The position numbers and the translations under genes are program-made. Positions 1 through 13,585 of a stretch of DNA of 64,000 bases are shown here, piece by piece. The notes under the pieces are model-generated. The model was not told where the DNA came from. It saw nothing but the letters and a program-made list of their open reading frames with translations, and did not search any database. How positions within the stretch are numbered: the first letter of the stretch is position 1; the number at the start of each line of letters is the position of its first letter. Source of the stretch: Larus michahellis (taxonomy: Eukaryota > Chordata > Aves > Charadriiformes > Laridae); assembly GCF_964199755.1 (NCBI RefSeq), contig NC_133896.1:91806215-91870214 (forward strand), read 5' to 3'.

Positions 1-1849
1 GGCTGGGTGGGGGTAGACATGAATAGTCAGATACCTCTAGAGCATATTCCAGTTGGAGAAGCATCTTCCTGTAAAATCGTCTGTGCCCATGTTAGGGCTT
101 TCACTTGCAGAAGTGTTTACTCCAAAAAAAAAAAATTACACCTCTCACCAAATAACTACTGTCGTAACGCTCTGTCTGTGGGTGAGGATGCTTCTGGAAC
201 GCCTCTCCATGAACCTCTGCCTCAGCTTTCTAAAGAAAGCAAAAATAGAGAGATGGCAAACTTTGAGATTCAGAGCTCAGGAACTAGTTTTTGCTGTATT
301 GGAAGAGTTTCTACTGCCATGAGACCACCCAGGTACACAAAACTGCCTCTCCCCTTTGTTTTCCAACTTCACAGTGGCGGTTAGTGAAGTTAAATGTACT
401 TTTTTACACTTTACTAAGGTTTACCATTTAGATTTTAGGCAAGTGTCTCCTCTTTTCACTATCTTTTGTATCAGCAGTGACAACAAGCCCGGGGGAGCTT
501 GTCTTTCCATTTCAGTGGTCTATTATTTTAACATCTCCCTAGCCTTGGCATGGAGGATAAGGTGGGATTCCGAGCTGGTCTCTTAAACAAATTGGCAATG
601 TCTAAGAATACCTGTTTCTTAACACCAGCTCCATTCAGCCTGGTAGCTCCAAGCAGGATGCATTTGGGAGATTCTGGTTTAGTACTATGACAGGGTATAG
701 CGAGCAGATTGGTGTTTTTTTAATGCAACAAACACATCCTCCGTAATTAAGAGCGTAAGGCAATTTAGACAAGAATTTTGAAGTACTTTAAAAACAAAGT
801 GAGGCAATAATGTTCAGCTAACTGAAGCCAGCTGCTTCACAGGGTTACTGAAGAGAATAAGAAATGTGTTTTGAATAATTAAAAATATGTCATAAATAAA
901 TGACTATAGGAACAGGACTGGAAAACACTGCATCTTCAGAACACAGTGGATCTCTGAATTAACCAAATAGTGTAACAGCAAGATGGTTGATAGTTCAAAC
1001 AGCTGCAGTTCATTTTTGTTGCAGTCCCTCAGTCTTCATCACAGGCTGCTGGAAGACTTAATCCTGGTATATTCATATTGATAAAGGTACAGTGCCTTGA
1101 AAAATCTTTGGGAGGAAAGAGAAGAAACATGTCTGGTCAATTCTCCTCAGGGGGCCAGGATCTAGCTGCAAGCAGTCTTAAGCCACAACCATCACTATAC
1201 AGTCTGTGGGGGAAAAAAACTAACAATGTAGGTCAGTGGGCAGGAGAAATGCAAATGAAATGTTAGCATTTGCCCAACAAACCCAGTGCCTCCTAAACAG
1301 TATAGGATACTGGTAACACTGACCTCTTGAAACAGCAGTCCTGAACACTAGAATCGTGAAGCTCAAAGATAATTTTGTCTCGGTTCCTTCGCCCTCTTGA
1401 CCTAGCACAATTCCGTACCATGTCATGTGCAACCATGAGCAAAGGATCACCAGGGGAAGGGCTCCTGCGCTCTGCAGCAACAGGATCTCTAACCTAGGAA
1501 CGACTCGTGTATTGTCAAGAAAGTGGGTCTGGCAAGATGGGGAAAAGGCAGCATGCTCGCATGTTTAACTTCCACGTCATGGCTTGTTTGGTTTCTTAGG
1601 TATGTTAAGTTTGTACCACAATCATTTTACAGCAAAGACAGTCTCTGTTTATAACATAGCAGCAGCTGCTTGTCGCTGGGGAACTGTATGATGACTAGGA
1701 AGATTCAGTGCTGTAACAAACAGCCCGGATTACCCAGCCAGGCTGCTGAAAATTATCTGAAGCCAAGAGAGCCCTCCGTAGCCTCCAAAACACGAAACCT
1801 GGTTCTTCTGGCGCGGGGATGAAGCAGCAGCAGGTATTTACCCTCCCGC
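1..1849. other. Upstream flank of ING4, no gene recognised
   Basis: This is AT-rich single-copy-looking sequence with only short chance reading frames and no recognisable exon, repeat or RNA gene. In human the gene upstream of ING4 on the same strand is ZNF384, so part of this stretch could be a 3' untranslated region of that gene. An AATAAA lies near 896. Nothing in the sequence proves the link. Confidence 0.5.
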
Positions 1850-2700
1850 AGCTCAGGGGAGTCAGACTAAGGCAGCCCCGGGCCTGCTCCCCCCGTCTCC
1901 CTGCGGAGGGGCCCGTGTTGATCCCGCAGAGCACCCTCCCTCCCTCCCTCCCTCAGCCCCGGCGGGGACTGGGGCTGCCGGGGCCCTGAGGCGGCGGGCG
2001 GGCGGCAGATACCCGGCCGGGCGAAGATGAGGCCTCCCTAGTCCCAAAATGGCGGCAGGAGCGGAGCGGAAGCGCCAGGGAAGGCGGGCGGAAGCGGGTT
2101 CCGCAGCCCGTCAGCGCTGCTTCCGGGTAGGGGAGGGAGGGAGGGGGGGTGCCGGCGTCTGGCTGCCGCCGGAAGCGCCCGTGTGTGTGGGGCCCAAGAT
2201 GGCGGCGGGGATGTACCTGGAGCACTACCTGGACAGTAAGGGCCGACGGGGGCGGGGCCGAGGGCCGCGGCTGGCGGCCGCCCTGGCGGGGGCACGGAGG
2301 GAGCGCGGCTCGGGGCGGGGCCCTGCGGGGGGTCGAGCTCTGCCCTGGGGGCTGACCGGTCGCCGGGGCGCCCGCGGCCTGCTCGGAGCCTCTCGGCTGT
2401 CCCCGGCCCGGGCGTAAGGGCCCCGTCCGCCGCGGAGAGGACCCGGCTTGGCAACGGCGGCTCCGGCGGACGGCCCCGAGCGTCGGTACGGGCTGCCCCT
2501 TCGCCTCCGGGAACTGCGGCCGCCGCGGGAGGCCGGCCCCGCTGCTGTCTGTGGGCACCGGCGGCAGGCACCGGGTTTGTCCCCGGTGGAAGGAGCCCGG
2601 CGTCGCTCCGGCCGCCTTTCGGGAGCGGCGGCTTGGCTGTGGGTGGCTTTGCTGGGTTGAACTGCAAGGGCTGGTGAAGCGAAGGCGAGGATAAGTTTTG
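1850..2700 (+). promoter_or_regulatory. ING4: CpG-island promoter of ING4
   Basis: The sequence changes abruptly from AT-rich to very GC-rich with dense CpG, then returns to AT-rich after about 2700. There is no TATA box at a sensible distance. Several ETS-like CCGGAAG/CTTCCGG or GCGGAAG motifs lie at about 2068-2175. Two YY1-like AAATGGCGGC / AAGATGGCGGC motifs lie at about 2046-2056 and 2196-2206, the second containing the ING4 start codon. A CCCT run sits at about 1933-1955. This is the usual architecture of a broad housekeeping vertebrate promoter. The exact transcription start is not visible. Confidence 0.8.
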
Positions 2701-5700
2701 TATCTGTAGGGAGGTAGTTTCCACGGCTTCCTTCGCTGTAGGAGCGCAGTCCCGTTTCTCTGGTCGCAGAAGCGCTCCGTAAGTACTAACGGAGTTGGTG
2801 GCGTTATCGGAGTCCTTGTGCCATACCGTCCTGCTTTAAGGTGCTTATAACGTTGTCAAACTCTGCCCTTTTTGGGGGATAAGACTTCCAATGCGTGTTT
2901 TCTCCCCCTCTGTTCTTAAAATAGTTAAGTAGGCTAATTGGAGGAATTGTTTTTGAAGTAACCTTTGATGAAAGCTCTTTCCACGTTTTTTTTCTGATCT
3001 GGTGTCAATACTAAAAACAGGGGTGTGTGGTGATGGGGTAGTGTGTTTAAAGCGCGGTTGTACTAATAACGTGTCTGTTTACTTCACTATACCTGGCCAA
3101 GATAAACCTCTTGCTCTTTGCATGTGCTTGGAAACATTGGAGCTTGGTTCTTCAGAAGTTTTGCTACACTAAGTTTCCTCCAGCAGCACGGAGCTAATAA
3201 TACGTTGATATGGAGACAAAGGGTCTCATTCCTTATGTCTGCAGTGCTTCTCTCGTCATTAGGAAACCTAATTAAATTAAGAACGTTCAAGAACCGTAAT
3301 ACATTTCAGTGAAAGCTGAAAAGAAACTGGAAGTGGACAGGAAAGGATCTAGGAGCTCTGAGGAAGGAGAATGCAAAAGCCAGGAAGAAGAGTTGGATGA
3401 GGGGGCAGATTGTTAGAGAGGAGCAAGGAATGCTGAGCGAAGATGTATGTTCTTCTGCTTTTCTCATTCCATTATGGAAGACTGCAGTTGGCTGAGGCTT
3501 CTCAGCAAAGATGTCCAGGAGTTGGGAGGACACGGGCTATGTAAGAGATAGACAACGAGTAAGCCCCTGGGGAGGATGCAGGGGTTTCCTACTGGGAGTA
3601 AGAGCTGCAGTGTGAAGATAAAGGAATGAAAGACTGGGATTTGCGGATGGTAGGCAGAGATTGGAAAGAGGCAGCACTGAGTGTGGAGAGGTATGTATGG
3701 TAGATACCATATCATAGAGAAAGCAAGCTGTGGGTGAGCTTAGGGGCTAGACAGTGCTCCCACCAAAGCCAGACACTTCTGGCTCCCGCTGTCAGCTGAA
3801 ATCGATGAACCCCCTGGAAACTCCTGTATTCACCGCTAGTACAGGCATGCAGAGAAAATTACAAACTCTTACTTTCTCTCTCAGCTGAGATCTGTGGTCC
3901 TGCAATTGAATTAGAGATTCTCATCCTGTTGAAGGTGGATGTTACTATGGTGGTGTAGCCAGTCATTTTTAAGGTGTCTTGCTAAAAACCAAAACAAAAA
4001 CCAGTAATCTGCACAATGTAAAAGTACAAAAAAAAAAAATCTGGCTACAGAGATGCTAGGAAGAACAAAGCAATCTTCGCTGTGATAGTTTAGCCATTTT
4101 TGCATGCTCCCAGCACTCTTAAGGCCTTTTTCAATTTTGTCTGGTGTCCTTTATAGTATATGCAACATTTTTTCCCTTTGCTAGCTAATTGCAAGACAGT
4201 TGCTGTTGCTTAATCTAGAGTTCCTTTCAGAAAAGCGCACCACATGAATTGTAATACTTCCAGTCAAAAAGCATCTGTCTCAGTCTTCAGTAAGTTAGTT
4301 TGCTGATAGGATTTCCTGTCATGGTTTTGTGACTTTTGTCTGTAGTTAATTGTCACAGTTCCAATATTTAGTCAGTGCACTTATAACACCTTTTATCTCA
4401 CATGTTGAAGTGTCCCCTTATTAAAAGCTTTTTCTCTATGTAGATTGTAAATGACTAAATCTCAACCTTCTTTCTGGTAACTTAGGGGAAAAAAAAAAAA
4501 GAAAAGAAAATAGCCTGTGATAATATATTTTTCAGTTTTCTAATTTGTCATCTTGTTCTTCTCCAAGCCTGCTCTAATCTTTTGACATCCTACTTGAACT
4601 TCTGACTCTCTGCATTCGGTCCTTTAGTAACGGGTCTTCTTCATAGTACTAACTAAAGAAGGCAGGTTATTGTTCTTCTGTTGGGTATGCCCTTATGCCT
4701 GTTTGCCTTTGCCTTTCAGCTGGGAGCTCGTATTCGGGTAACTATCTGCCGTGGTATTGAAATGATACAGTCTTCCTGTTTCTTAGAAATATGGTCCAGC
4801 ATCCTTTATCCATCACTTATATTGCCTGTTCCTAAATGTACTACCCTCTGTAAGACTTGATGGAAAGTATCTGTTTGCAGTCGGGCTGTCTCTTGCTGTC
4901 CCAGTGGTCCGTTCCTTCCGTTCTCGTTCTTCCAGTCTGTATCTCACTTCCAACTGACAAACTTTTCTTCCGTTGGGTCAAGAACTGCTTTGTGTGGGAT
5001 TTGCATGAGGGGTGCAGCCACTGCTGATACTTCTCTATAATGCATTCTAAAGCCTTTCGTAGCCATTTGAAGTACTTTTAATATATCTTATGTTTGGGTT
5101 TTTTTTCATATTCTAACTTGTTATGCCAGATACTTTCTGATACTGAATCGAGTACTTGATGCAAATTGTAGTTTAATCACTACAAAAAATTTAGATTAAT
5201 TGATGAAATGTATGTTCTTACCAAAAAAGGTCCCGTCAGGCAAGTTTGTTTTAACACTTAACCTGTATTTTCACTCTCATTTAGTTTTTTGAAATTATCT
5301 CAGATCAGCTATTCTATTTCTTTTCATGCCTGCCTGCCAGCACTCAGTTTTTCCCCTCCTCCTTCTTTCTCTTTTTATTATTTTTTTTACATTATTTCAG
5401 TATTTTAAAATCATTTGGTTCAGTTAATGTTCCAAAACTTCCTGAAAATTGATACAAATAAATAGTCCAGAACCTTTGGTCAGCTCTCATAAAAATGTCT
5501 AATATTTACCTTTGCTTCTTGGAATGGAATTCTTTCAGTATTATAGTGCTAATGCAGACACAGTTTTCAGTTGATTTTTTTTTTTTCTCCTCCAACAGAG
5601 ATTCTCTTTCATATGGTTTACTGGCTGGATCTGCTCAGGGAATGAATGAGGAGTGTGTGATGAAAGAGGGCAGTTGTTTGTAGGACCTCTTCAAATCCTT

Positions 5701-8700
5701 GAAGAAAGGAAGGTGTATAATGAATTAAGTGAAGATTGTAGGAAGAAAAAAGGTGGCCTTATGTTTGAGGCAATTGAATACCACTCTGGCAAAGTGAGTT
5801 TGATGTTTGTGTTTGTTTTGGGGGTCATGCTTTTCACAGGTTCTCCTTGCATAGATTGTGCTTCCCTCAAATTATGAGTGACAATTTGTAGCCAGAGAAA
5901 AGCAGATGTGCAGAATGCGCGTAGCTGCAGCTGAAGTCTGTTTTGAACAGATAATTCCAAAGAGTCAGGCCACGTAGCATGTTTAGACATTTCAAGAGGT
6001 GCGTTTGTAATTAGCTGGCCTTCTTGGCTTTAATCTCTTTGCCTCAGTAAATCTCTTGTCCTTCATTTTATTGGTAAGGGAAGTGCGCTACTCCACAGCA
6101 GCATTGTGGCAAAGCATTCACATGTCACAATAATGAACGCCTTGAAAAAGCAATTTTCAGGTTGAGGTTTGGGTCGTGTGTGTGTGACTCAGAGAGTATG
6201 AATTTTATTTTATTCTCTTTGTATGTATGCAAAGAGAATAAAAACGTTGAATCACTGCTCAGTCACTGGGAATGAGAAACACCTTGTATGAAAACCTCAT
6301 GTGGTTAGGTAATTAGAAACTATACATTAAAATGCACAAGCGGTCTGACAAAGCTGTGCATACAGCCTCCTTTGTTTCAACTTACGAATTTTTAGTCCTG
6401 TACTTTGGACATCTAAAGTTCTTTTCCAGAAGATTTTTGTGGAATAGCCAAGTTAACAACAGTTCTCTTAAGAAACTGCCAGACGCCTTTTACTAGGTCT
6501 GGTATTTCAGTAGCTTTCAAGAACTTGCTGTAATTTGAGACTGGGTTTAGACCTAGGAAAAGACATGCCCTTGTCTTTGCTCTAAGTTGTTAATTGCAAA
6601 GCGTATCTGTCTGAAATATGTTAAAACTCCTAGCAGGTGTTTTTGCAGCACAAAAATATGCACGTTCCTTCTCTGCTGAACATCCTGACAGAGGAACTCC
6701 TTATCTTGTTAACTCTGATCACCCTCCTTCCTTCATCCCACTGAAGCTGCCCCTTCGATGACTATGCTGAGCCAAGGGATTCAGGGAAGGGGAAGAAGAA
6801 GAAGAATGGTTCTTCTTCCGTTTCTCTTCCCAAGTGTTTTATTTTGAGCACAGTTCTTTCTCAGTTCTCTTCAATTTATTCAAATATTATCCTCCTTCTG
6901 GTCTCTAAGCCATTTTGTGCCTGCTTCTGAGGGGAGAAAGCAAGAAGCTGAAGTGCTTTCCCTCACACCAAGAAAGCAGTGCAACTTTAGTAGGGAAGAA
7001 ACTATGGGTGCAACGGAGTTAGAGATGTAGAAAGGAATGGAGGAAGAATTAGACGGAAGAAAAAAATCGTGTTTTGTGATGAGAGGATTGAATTTGCGTG
7101 AAGATGCATTAGAGGAGTTAATGCTTGCTCAAACTTGAGTTACTGTGCTTGGCTCAGTAACTTGCTCTCGTACTGGGTTAGAAATACTGTAGAAGAAGTG
7201 AAGGCTTTGAGGGGGAGAAAGAAAGGGTGACTAATACAGATTTTCCAGAAGATGAGATGCAAATGCTGAGTTTTCTTCATGTTTGCAATTTTCGAGAGGA
7301 TCACAAAGCTTCTTTATACTAGACATCCCTGAAGTACATACATTTAGAAAACAGTCCCAAATAGTTTTCTGTAAGTCTCTGTGTGTATGAGAATGTGCCA
7401 TGAGTTTAGGGATTATCTTCGTAGTAGAGGGAACTGCTGTACAACGAGATGTATTTTCTACCCTCAGTGCTTCCCTGTTTACTAAGTAGGTGTACTTGGT
7501 GACAACACACAAGTTTTATCTTCTATGGCAACGGAACCAAGGCACATACCTCTCCTCAGCTCTCTGGTGCCGGAATTTATTACGAGGTGATCTCTGTGCT
7601 CACCTACCTATTCTCTGCTGCTGAGGATGTGTCTGCCCAGTTGCTCAAGTAGCAGAGGTGAATGGAAGGGTCGTGTTTGTGGACATGCTTTCTGAAGCGA
7701 GCAAACGGCACCTTCTCTGATGGTTCCGGCCATCACTGTCCACCACGTATATTCCTGCCTGGGCTGATGAGGCTGTTGCTTTATTTGCCTTACTGAATGG
7801 GGAGCACATGTTGTTCCAGTTGGGAAGTGTGTGCCACACTGGAAGGAAGTTTAAATTTCCTTATGGTTGAACTGGTCTGCTGCTGAATAAATGTCAGTAT
7901 AAAACATTGGTAAGGAATGGTAACAAAACAATAAAAAAATGTTTCCATCTTCTCCCACCACAAACCTTTGAGGAACTAGATTTGGCCACCATTTGGTCTA
8001 AATTGGATGTAAATGCTTAGGAGAGTCAGCAGCAGTGGGCTAGTAATCTTGGTGAGCTCAAGAGGTAGAAAGATGTTGCTGGCCTGTCTACTCAGATGGC
8101 TGCTTGGTATTCATTCCATTGTCTTGGAGGCCACCAGTCAGGACGTGTTCCAGGAGCAGACACTAGGAAATATCTGCCTCAGCGAAGAGGATGATGGAAA
8201 CAGCAGACTTAGATGAGGAGTCCTCAGCTGGTAAGTTAACACGGTACTGTGTAGTCATTTTCTTTGGGGTTTTCCCCTCTTTTTATATTGATTAGGGAGG
8301 CACCAAGTTTCCTTTGCTCCTTCTATTTGCATGTGTCAATAGACACATAGAGTTACACGGGTTCAGGGCTTGTCAATACTAGAAAACTTATGCCAGCATA
8401 AGCACAGAGCAACAGAAGCAGCATACAGCCTTTTGAAAGTCATCATCTTTCTCCTACAGCTGACATGGGAATGTCCTTTCATTCCTTGATAACATTAGCT
8501 AACCCAGTAAAATAGGATTATTCTTTCAGAATAGCTCCGTTTGTCTGGATAGCTTCATCAAATGAGGGTATAATGTGTATTGTCATCTTAATACTCTTAG
8601 AGGGCATGGGTGTGATGTCAGAACTTGCTGTAGGCTAGTCATTGATTCCTTCCCAGTCCTGGCTGCGTTCCAGATTCCCCAGTAGTTCTTTTATCTCTCA

Positions 8701-11700
8701 CTTTACCTTTCATCATTACTCTTATCCCCTCCCCAGTGTAGCATGTAGCTATACCTTCCCGTTCTTGTCTCTGAAGTTTCTCACATCATACTTCAGATAT
8801 GCAAATCTCTTAATAAATTGTTTCTATATTCAACATCGGTTTAGTGTAATGAAAGATGCCTTTCACCTTACTGAGACTCTGGATTAGCATCTGTGATGCA
8901 GCACACATGATCTGTGGAAAATTACAAAAGATCACATGCAGGGAAGAGGATTTGGTGATTCATAGGCATCATTTGTTTCTGTGTGAAAGCTACTGGCACG
9001 GCCCACACTAAGCTAATACATTTATTATTGTTAATGACCAGTTTATTTAGAATTGATTTTGGTTTTGACTGGTATTTTCAACAGAGCTGACACAAGATGC
9101 CTTTACAAGACAAAGGATGCTGCATTTTCTCTGCATTACTTCACTTGCCCAACAGCGAATCTGATGTGACCATTTTGGCAAACGGCCCTGTGATCTCTTT
9201 GGTGGTGGTCCCTGTCCTTGGAGATCCATGACAGGCTGGGAATGCCTGGAGTGGTGCAAATTTCATTTGACGTGTCAGTCTTCCAAGTCCTCCAAGCTTC
9301 TGAAATCAAGGTTGATCTTTAACATAGCAATAAATATCCTCTTTTCTGAAACTTAACAACATTGCCTACTATCTTGGCTGTGGATGCTGTAGTAGTGAAC
9401 TAACGTAATAAGAAAAAGACAAAAAGAGCCCTCCCTCCCCCAGAAAAGGGTCCACTCTTTGGGGGGGAGTATTAGGTTTCTGTGGCTTTTACGTTGACTG
9501 TTGTTGCTGACTGATGCCTGTTTCTTTGGACAGTGCCTGAAGTAGACGCGCCTGCGTGGACTAGTCTGCAGTGCACTGGCCCAGAGCTCGGGTTATATGA
9601 CATGGCTGCAGAATTCCTGGGTGTCCGTGGGCAAGTCAGTCTACTGCGCACCCCAGTACCCAGTTTGTGAAAAATGTAGGTAGTACTATCCCTTACAGAG
9701 GTGTTGTGAGGATAACGTTACAGTTTAGGCTGCATATATTGCAATGGGACTGAGCCATATATGAACAGAGAGAAAGGTATATATTATGGTCATGCTCCAA
9801 TTTCAATAAATGATGTAGTAAGATTAACAATTCGCTTAGAACACAGGACAGTAGAAACAGCGCTTTGAAAGGGTTATACCCTCTAAAAGGAGGGATGCAG
9901 GGATATACAAGACATCCTTCCCCCTAATGAGGAAGCAAGGAAGCTCCTGAAGATTGCTGTAAGTCAGTTGTCCTGCAGTATCCTTCAAATGCTACAAAAT
10001 TATGAGAATCACAGAGTACCGAAAAGTCCTATGTGCTTCCCCCGCAAGATCCCAATCAGTTTCCTGTCTCAGGGGGCAAAGAATTTACCCTCTCATTGTG
10101 GCAATCCCTGGCACAAGCAGGACGGGTTTAATTACCTTCAGCAATGTGGTGTTTGAAGTGTTTGCTGAAATCTGTACTATTCAATAAAACAACTGTGGTT
10201 GTGTTTCGAGATGTATTTTCACATTTTTTAATAAATTTAAGCATGCATCTGAATGTGGTAGGTGAACAGATGGGAAAGGCACCATGTATTTGTATAGTGC
10301 TTGGTGCAGTGGGTCTCTCTTGCGGAATTTGGACACTGTGACAGTACAAACCCATTGTTTGGCACAGTTAAAAGACGTGCTATGGGAGAATGAAGCATAG
10401 TGAAAGTTAGTGGGTTGTGTAGGCTTGCTCTCTGTGTGTGGATGTCAGAGTTAACATCGGAGTTAAGTAGCTGAATATCAGTTGCCTACGCTTGATACGC
10501 CACATGTGTTTCTAAAAAGACATAATTAAAATAATTGGAAGGGAAGGAGGGTGGTGGTGGATTCTGACTTGGAGAGTGGGAGTGCATGGTTCTTAAGGGA
10601 CAAGACTGCATGGTTATGGAAGTCTGCAGAAGAATGAATGGGGGAAGGAATGGCAAGGAAAGAGGAGAATAAAACAGATGAAAGAATGAGGGTAATGAAT
10701 GGATAAGAAGTGAGGAAAGGAAAGACAAAGGTAGGTAGAGCGACTTTTAACTTGTGATAAGAAATGAAAACAAGGTAAGAAGAGGAAGGGGTGGGAAAAA
10801 TTCAATGGGCAGCCGGTGCTGATGCTGTACAGGGTAATCGTACTGCAACAGGAACGAGTGGGGCACAGTGAGGCTGCGCGTGGCTCTGTGCGGATCTGTG
10901 CAGGTATGGACGTAATTGTGCTAATGCCAGCCCATGCTTCGGGCCAAGCTGCTGTCCTTGCTAGCACTGTCTTTGCTGTACATCTTCCCCATCCTCCTCT
11001 TCCTCTCTTGCTGCTATGCCATTTGTGTTGAAAGATGCTTTTCTTTATTTTTCTGTCAGATTGTTGCCTATCTGGCAACACCACCACTGCCCTTCACTGC
11101 CCCCTTCTCTAGTGATCAAGGATGCCTGTAGGCTGTGTTTTCTTTACTATGATCCATATCAGAATCAGAATTATTTGGGTAGTATTTAGTCGTGTATTTA
11201 GTCATGACAAGTTTAGGCGCAGCAAGGAAGAGCAAACAAATTGTAAAGGAAAAAGGAGAAATTCAGGAGGAAACAAAATTACATACATAACATGAATGTT
11301 TTTAGATAGTCTGAGGGAAAGTGTGTTGTGTTAGTAGGAATGAGGAAATGGAAACTTAAATGTTAGGCTTGTTTTTATGGAACTGTTAGGGTGATGTTGA
11401 TAGCCAGCGCAGCACAGACCAAGCCATTTCAGTGAGTGTTCTGATCACTGTGATAGTCTGTGATGAAGAGCATCGGGGTTTTTTTAAGGGTACGCAGGAG
11501 CTTTTGAGTTAAGCTGCAGACAGTAGAAGACTTCCCCATAGTTAGGTTAAACTACATACCGTACAAACAGTTTGTTGCTCAGTTAAAATTTGCGTAGCTG
11601 CAGCTTCATCTTGTTATGCTTTTTGTTCTTGCCAAACTCCTGCTGGATGATAATTTGTAGTGGCGTACGCAGCTTCTTTCCACTTTTGACTGCAAAGATA

Positions 11701-13549
11701 AAGCATCTTAATAACAGTTCTGATTATAAAGTCACTGTACTGTCAATTGTTTCCTTTTCTCCCCATTTATTGTCGAAGCAATTGCGGAACAGTGGTCCAA
11801 TAATAGATTTGCAGAGTGAAAGATTTTGCTGGGGTTTTACGAAGTCATTTTGCCAGTTTTAGCAGGGAAGGAATTCAGATGGCAGGGGTTTGTCTCCCCA
11901 GACCTTGTGGAAACCTGCCCAGCTAATGAGCCTCTGGAAGATCATTGCTCGTGGGTACTTGACTGGTAAGTGATCCATCAATTGGGTCTGTGCTGAGCGT
12001 CTGCTAGGCCAGAGACAGAGCTGGATGATGTCTCTCTCGACACTGCATGGAGGCAGCAAACGAGGCAGGGGAGGCACTGTCCTGGCCACGGGGCTGGCAG
12101 TGAGGCGAGGAGGCGCTGGGAAGCAGCGTCTCCGAAGGATGGATGGCAGGGGCTGAAAAGATGAGGCCAGGCACGTAGAGGCAAAGGGAAGACAGAGGCT
12201 TTCCAGACAAGGGTGTGCGCTGGCGTTAGTGGTGGTGGTAGATTTCTACAGTAACGGCTGTAAAAACTAGAGCACGGTCCCTGTCAGGTTCTGTAGGAGA
12301 AGCAAACTCTTTCCTGAGTTTCTCCTGCTGCGAGAACATCACTGTGAAACGTGGCCGCAACCTCGTGTGGGGTTGTTCTGCCTGGAGAATAGCATCCTAC
12401 TGTTTTTTGTACTAGCTCAGGTGGTCGCTCTATCTAAAGGTTTCTAGCCCTGCTGAGAAAAAACTGACTGTATCCAGTGGAACTTGTGCCTTTACCGACT
12501 TTCCTTTTTGGAAGGGAAAAAGAAAATATATTATTCTTTTTGTTAAAACTACAAAGTCAAGAATGTAGAAGTCATGATCTTCCAGGATTAATAAACTCGG
12601 TGTAAATTTGACACATTGTGTGCAGTGCAAGAGCAGATACTCTTTTCCTCTAGAGGATACCTGTCTTGTCTTCTGCAGGGGATGCTTTGGAGAGAAATGA
12701 AAAGTAGCATGCTGCAGTGTGACCCGTGTTTCATTTGCTGTACAAATTGAAAGGTTTGGAGTTGACGAGGCTGGCGATGGCAGGAAGGAAAAAAAGGCAT
12801 GGTCTTGAGATTTACAAGCCAGATTCCGTCCCTCACATAAGTTCCCTTTGTCAGCAATGATAATTTTCAGCATTGTGTCCCCGTTGTCTTCTGATATGCT
12901 TTTTTGAGCCGTAGGGCTGTAATCTGGTAGTCAGCTGCTTGAACCTTGTGTGAAGTCTGTCATGCCGGACAAACATGGAAGTATCAAATTTAGGAACGTG
13001 CAGACAGCCTTAATTTTTCTGCCTACTAATTTTTTGAGAATTTAATTTTGCACTTTTAACTGTGCTTGAATGCAAGGGGGCAATGTGTATGTGCTGTGTG
13101 ATTACGTATCTGAGTACCTAAGGACAGGAGCATTTCTCGGATATTTAAAATAGAAATGGCAACAGAAATTTATTGAAGCAGTAGCTTGATTACTTATAAA
13201 CATTCTTTATGTAACTTTCATATTCTGTTTGTGTGAAAAAATAAGTTCAAGAAACAACTTCTGAGCACAGTGAGGCCCACGGTTCTTATAGGAATTAATT
13301 TCATGGTCCGTGTGTAGTACTTGTTAAAACCTGCCCCTTGCATACAGACCTTCCCTGCCGGCTGATTGCTTTTCAGGGAAATGTCTCTGCTGTAGGAACA
13401 TGTGGCAGTGAAAATAGAGACTGCTGCCGGGATTAATGTATTAGGCAATTTTGATGATTTTTGATTCCACTTACACTATCTCTGTGTTGGAGAGCGGGTT
13501 CCGGAAGGAGGCATGCTTATGTTGTGTTTCTGAAGAGCTTTTCCCCACA

Positions 13550-13585
<36 letters not shown>

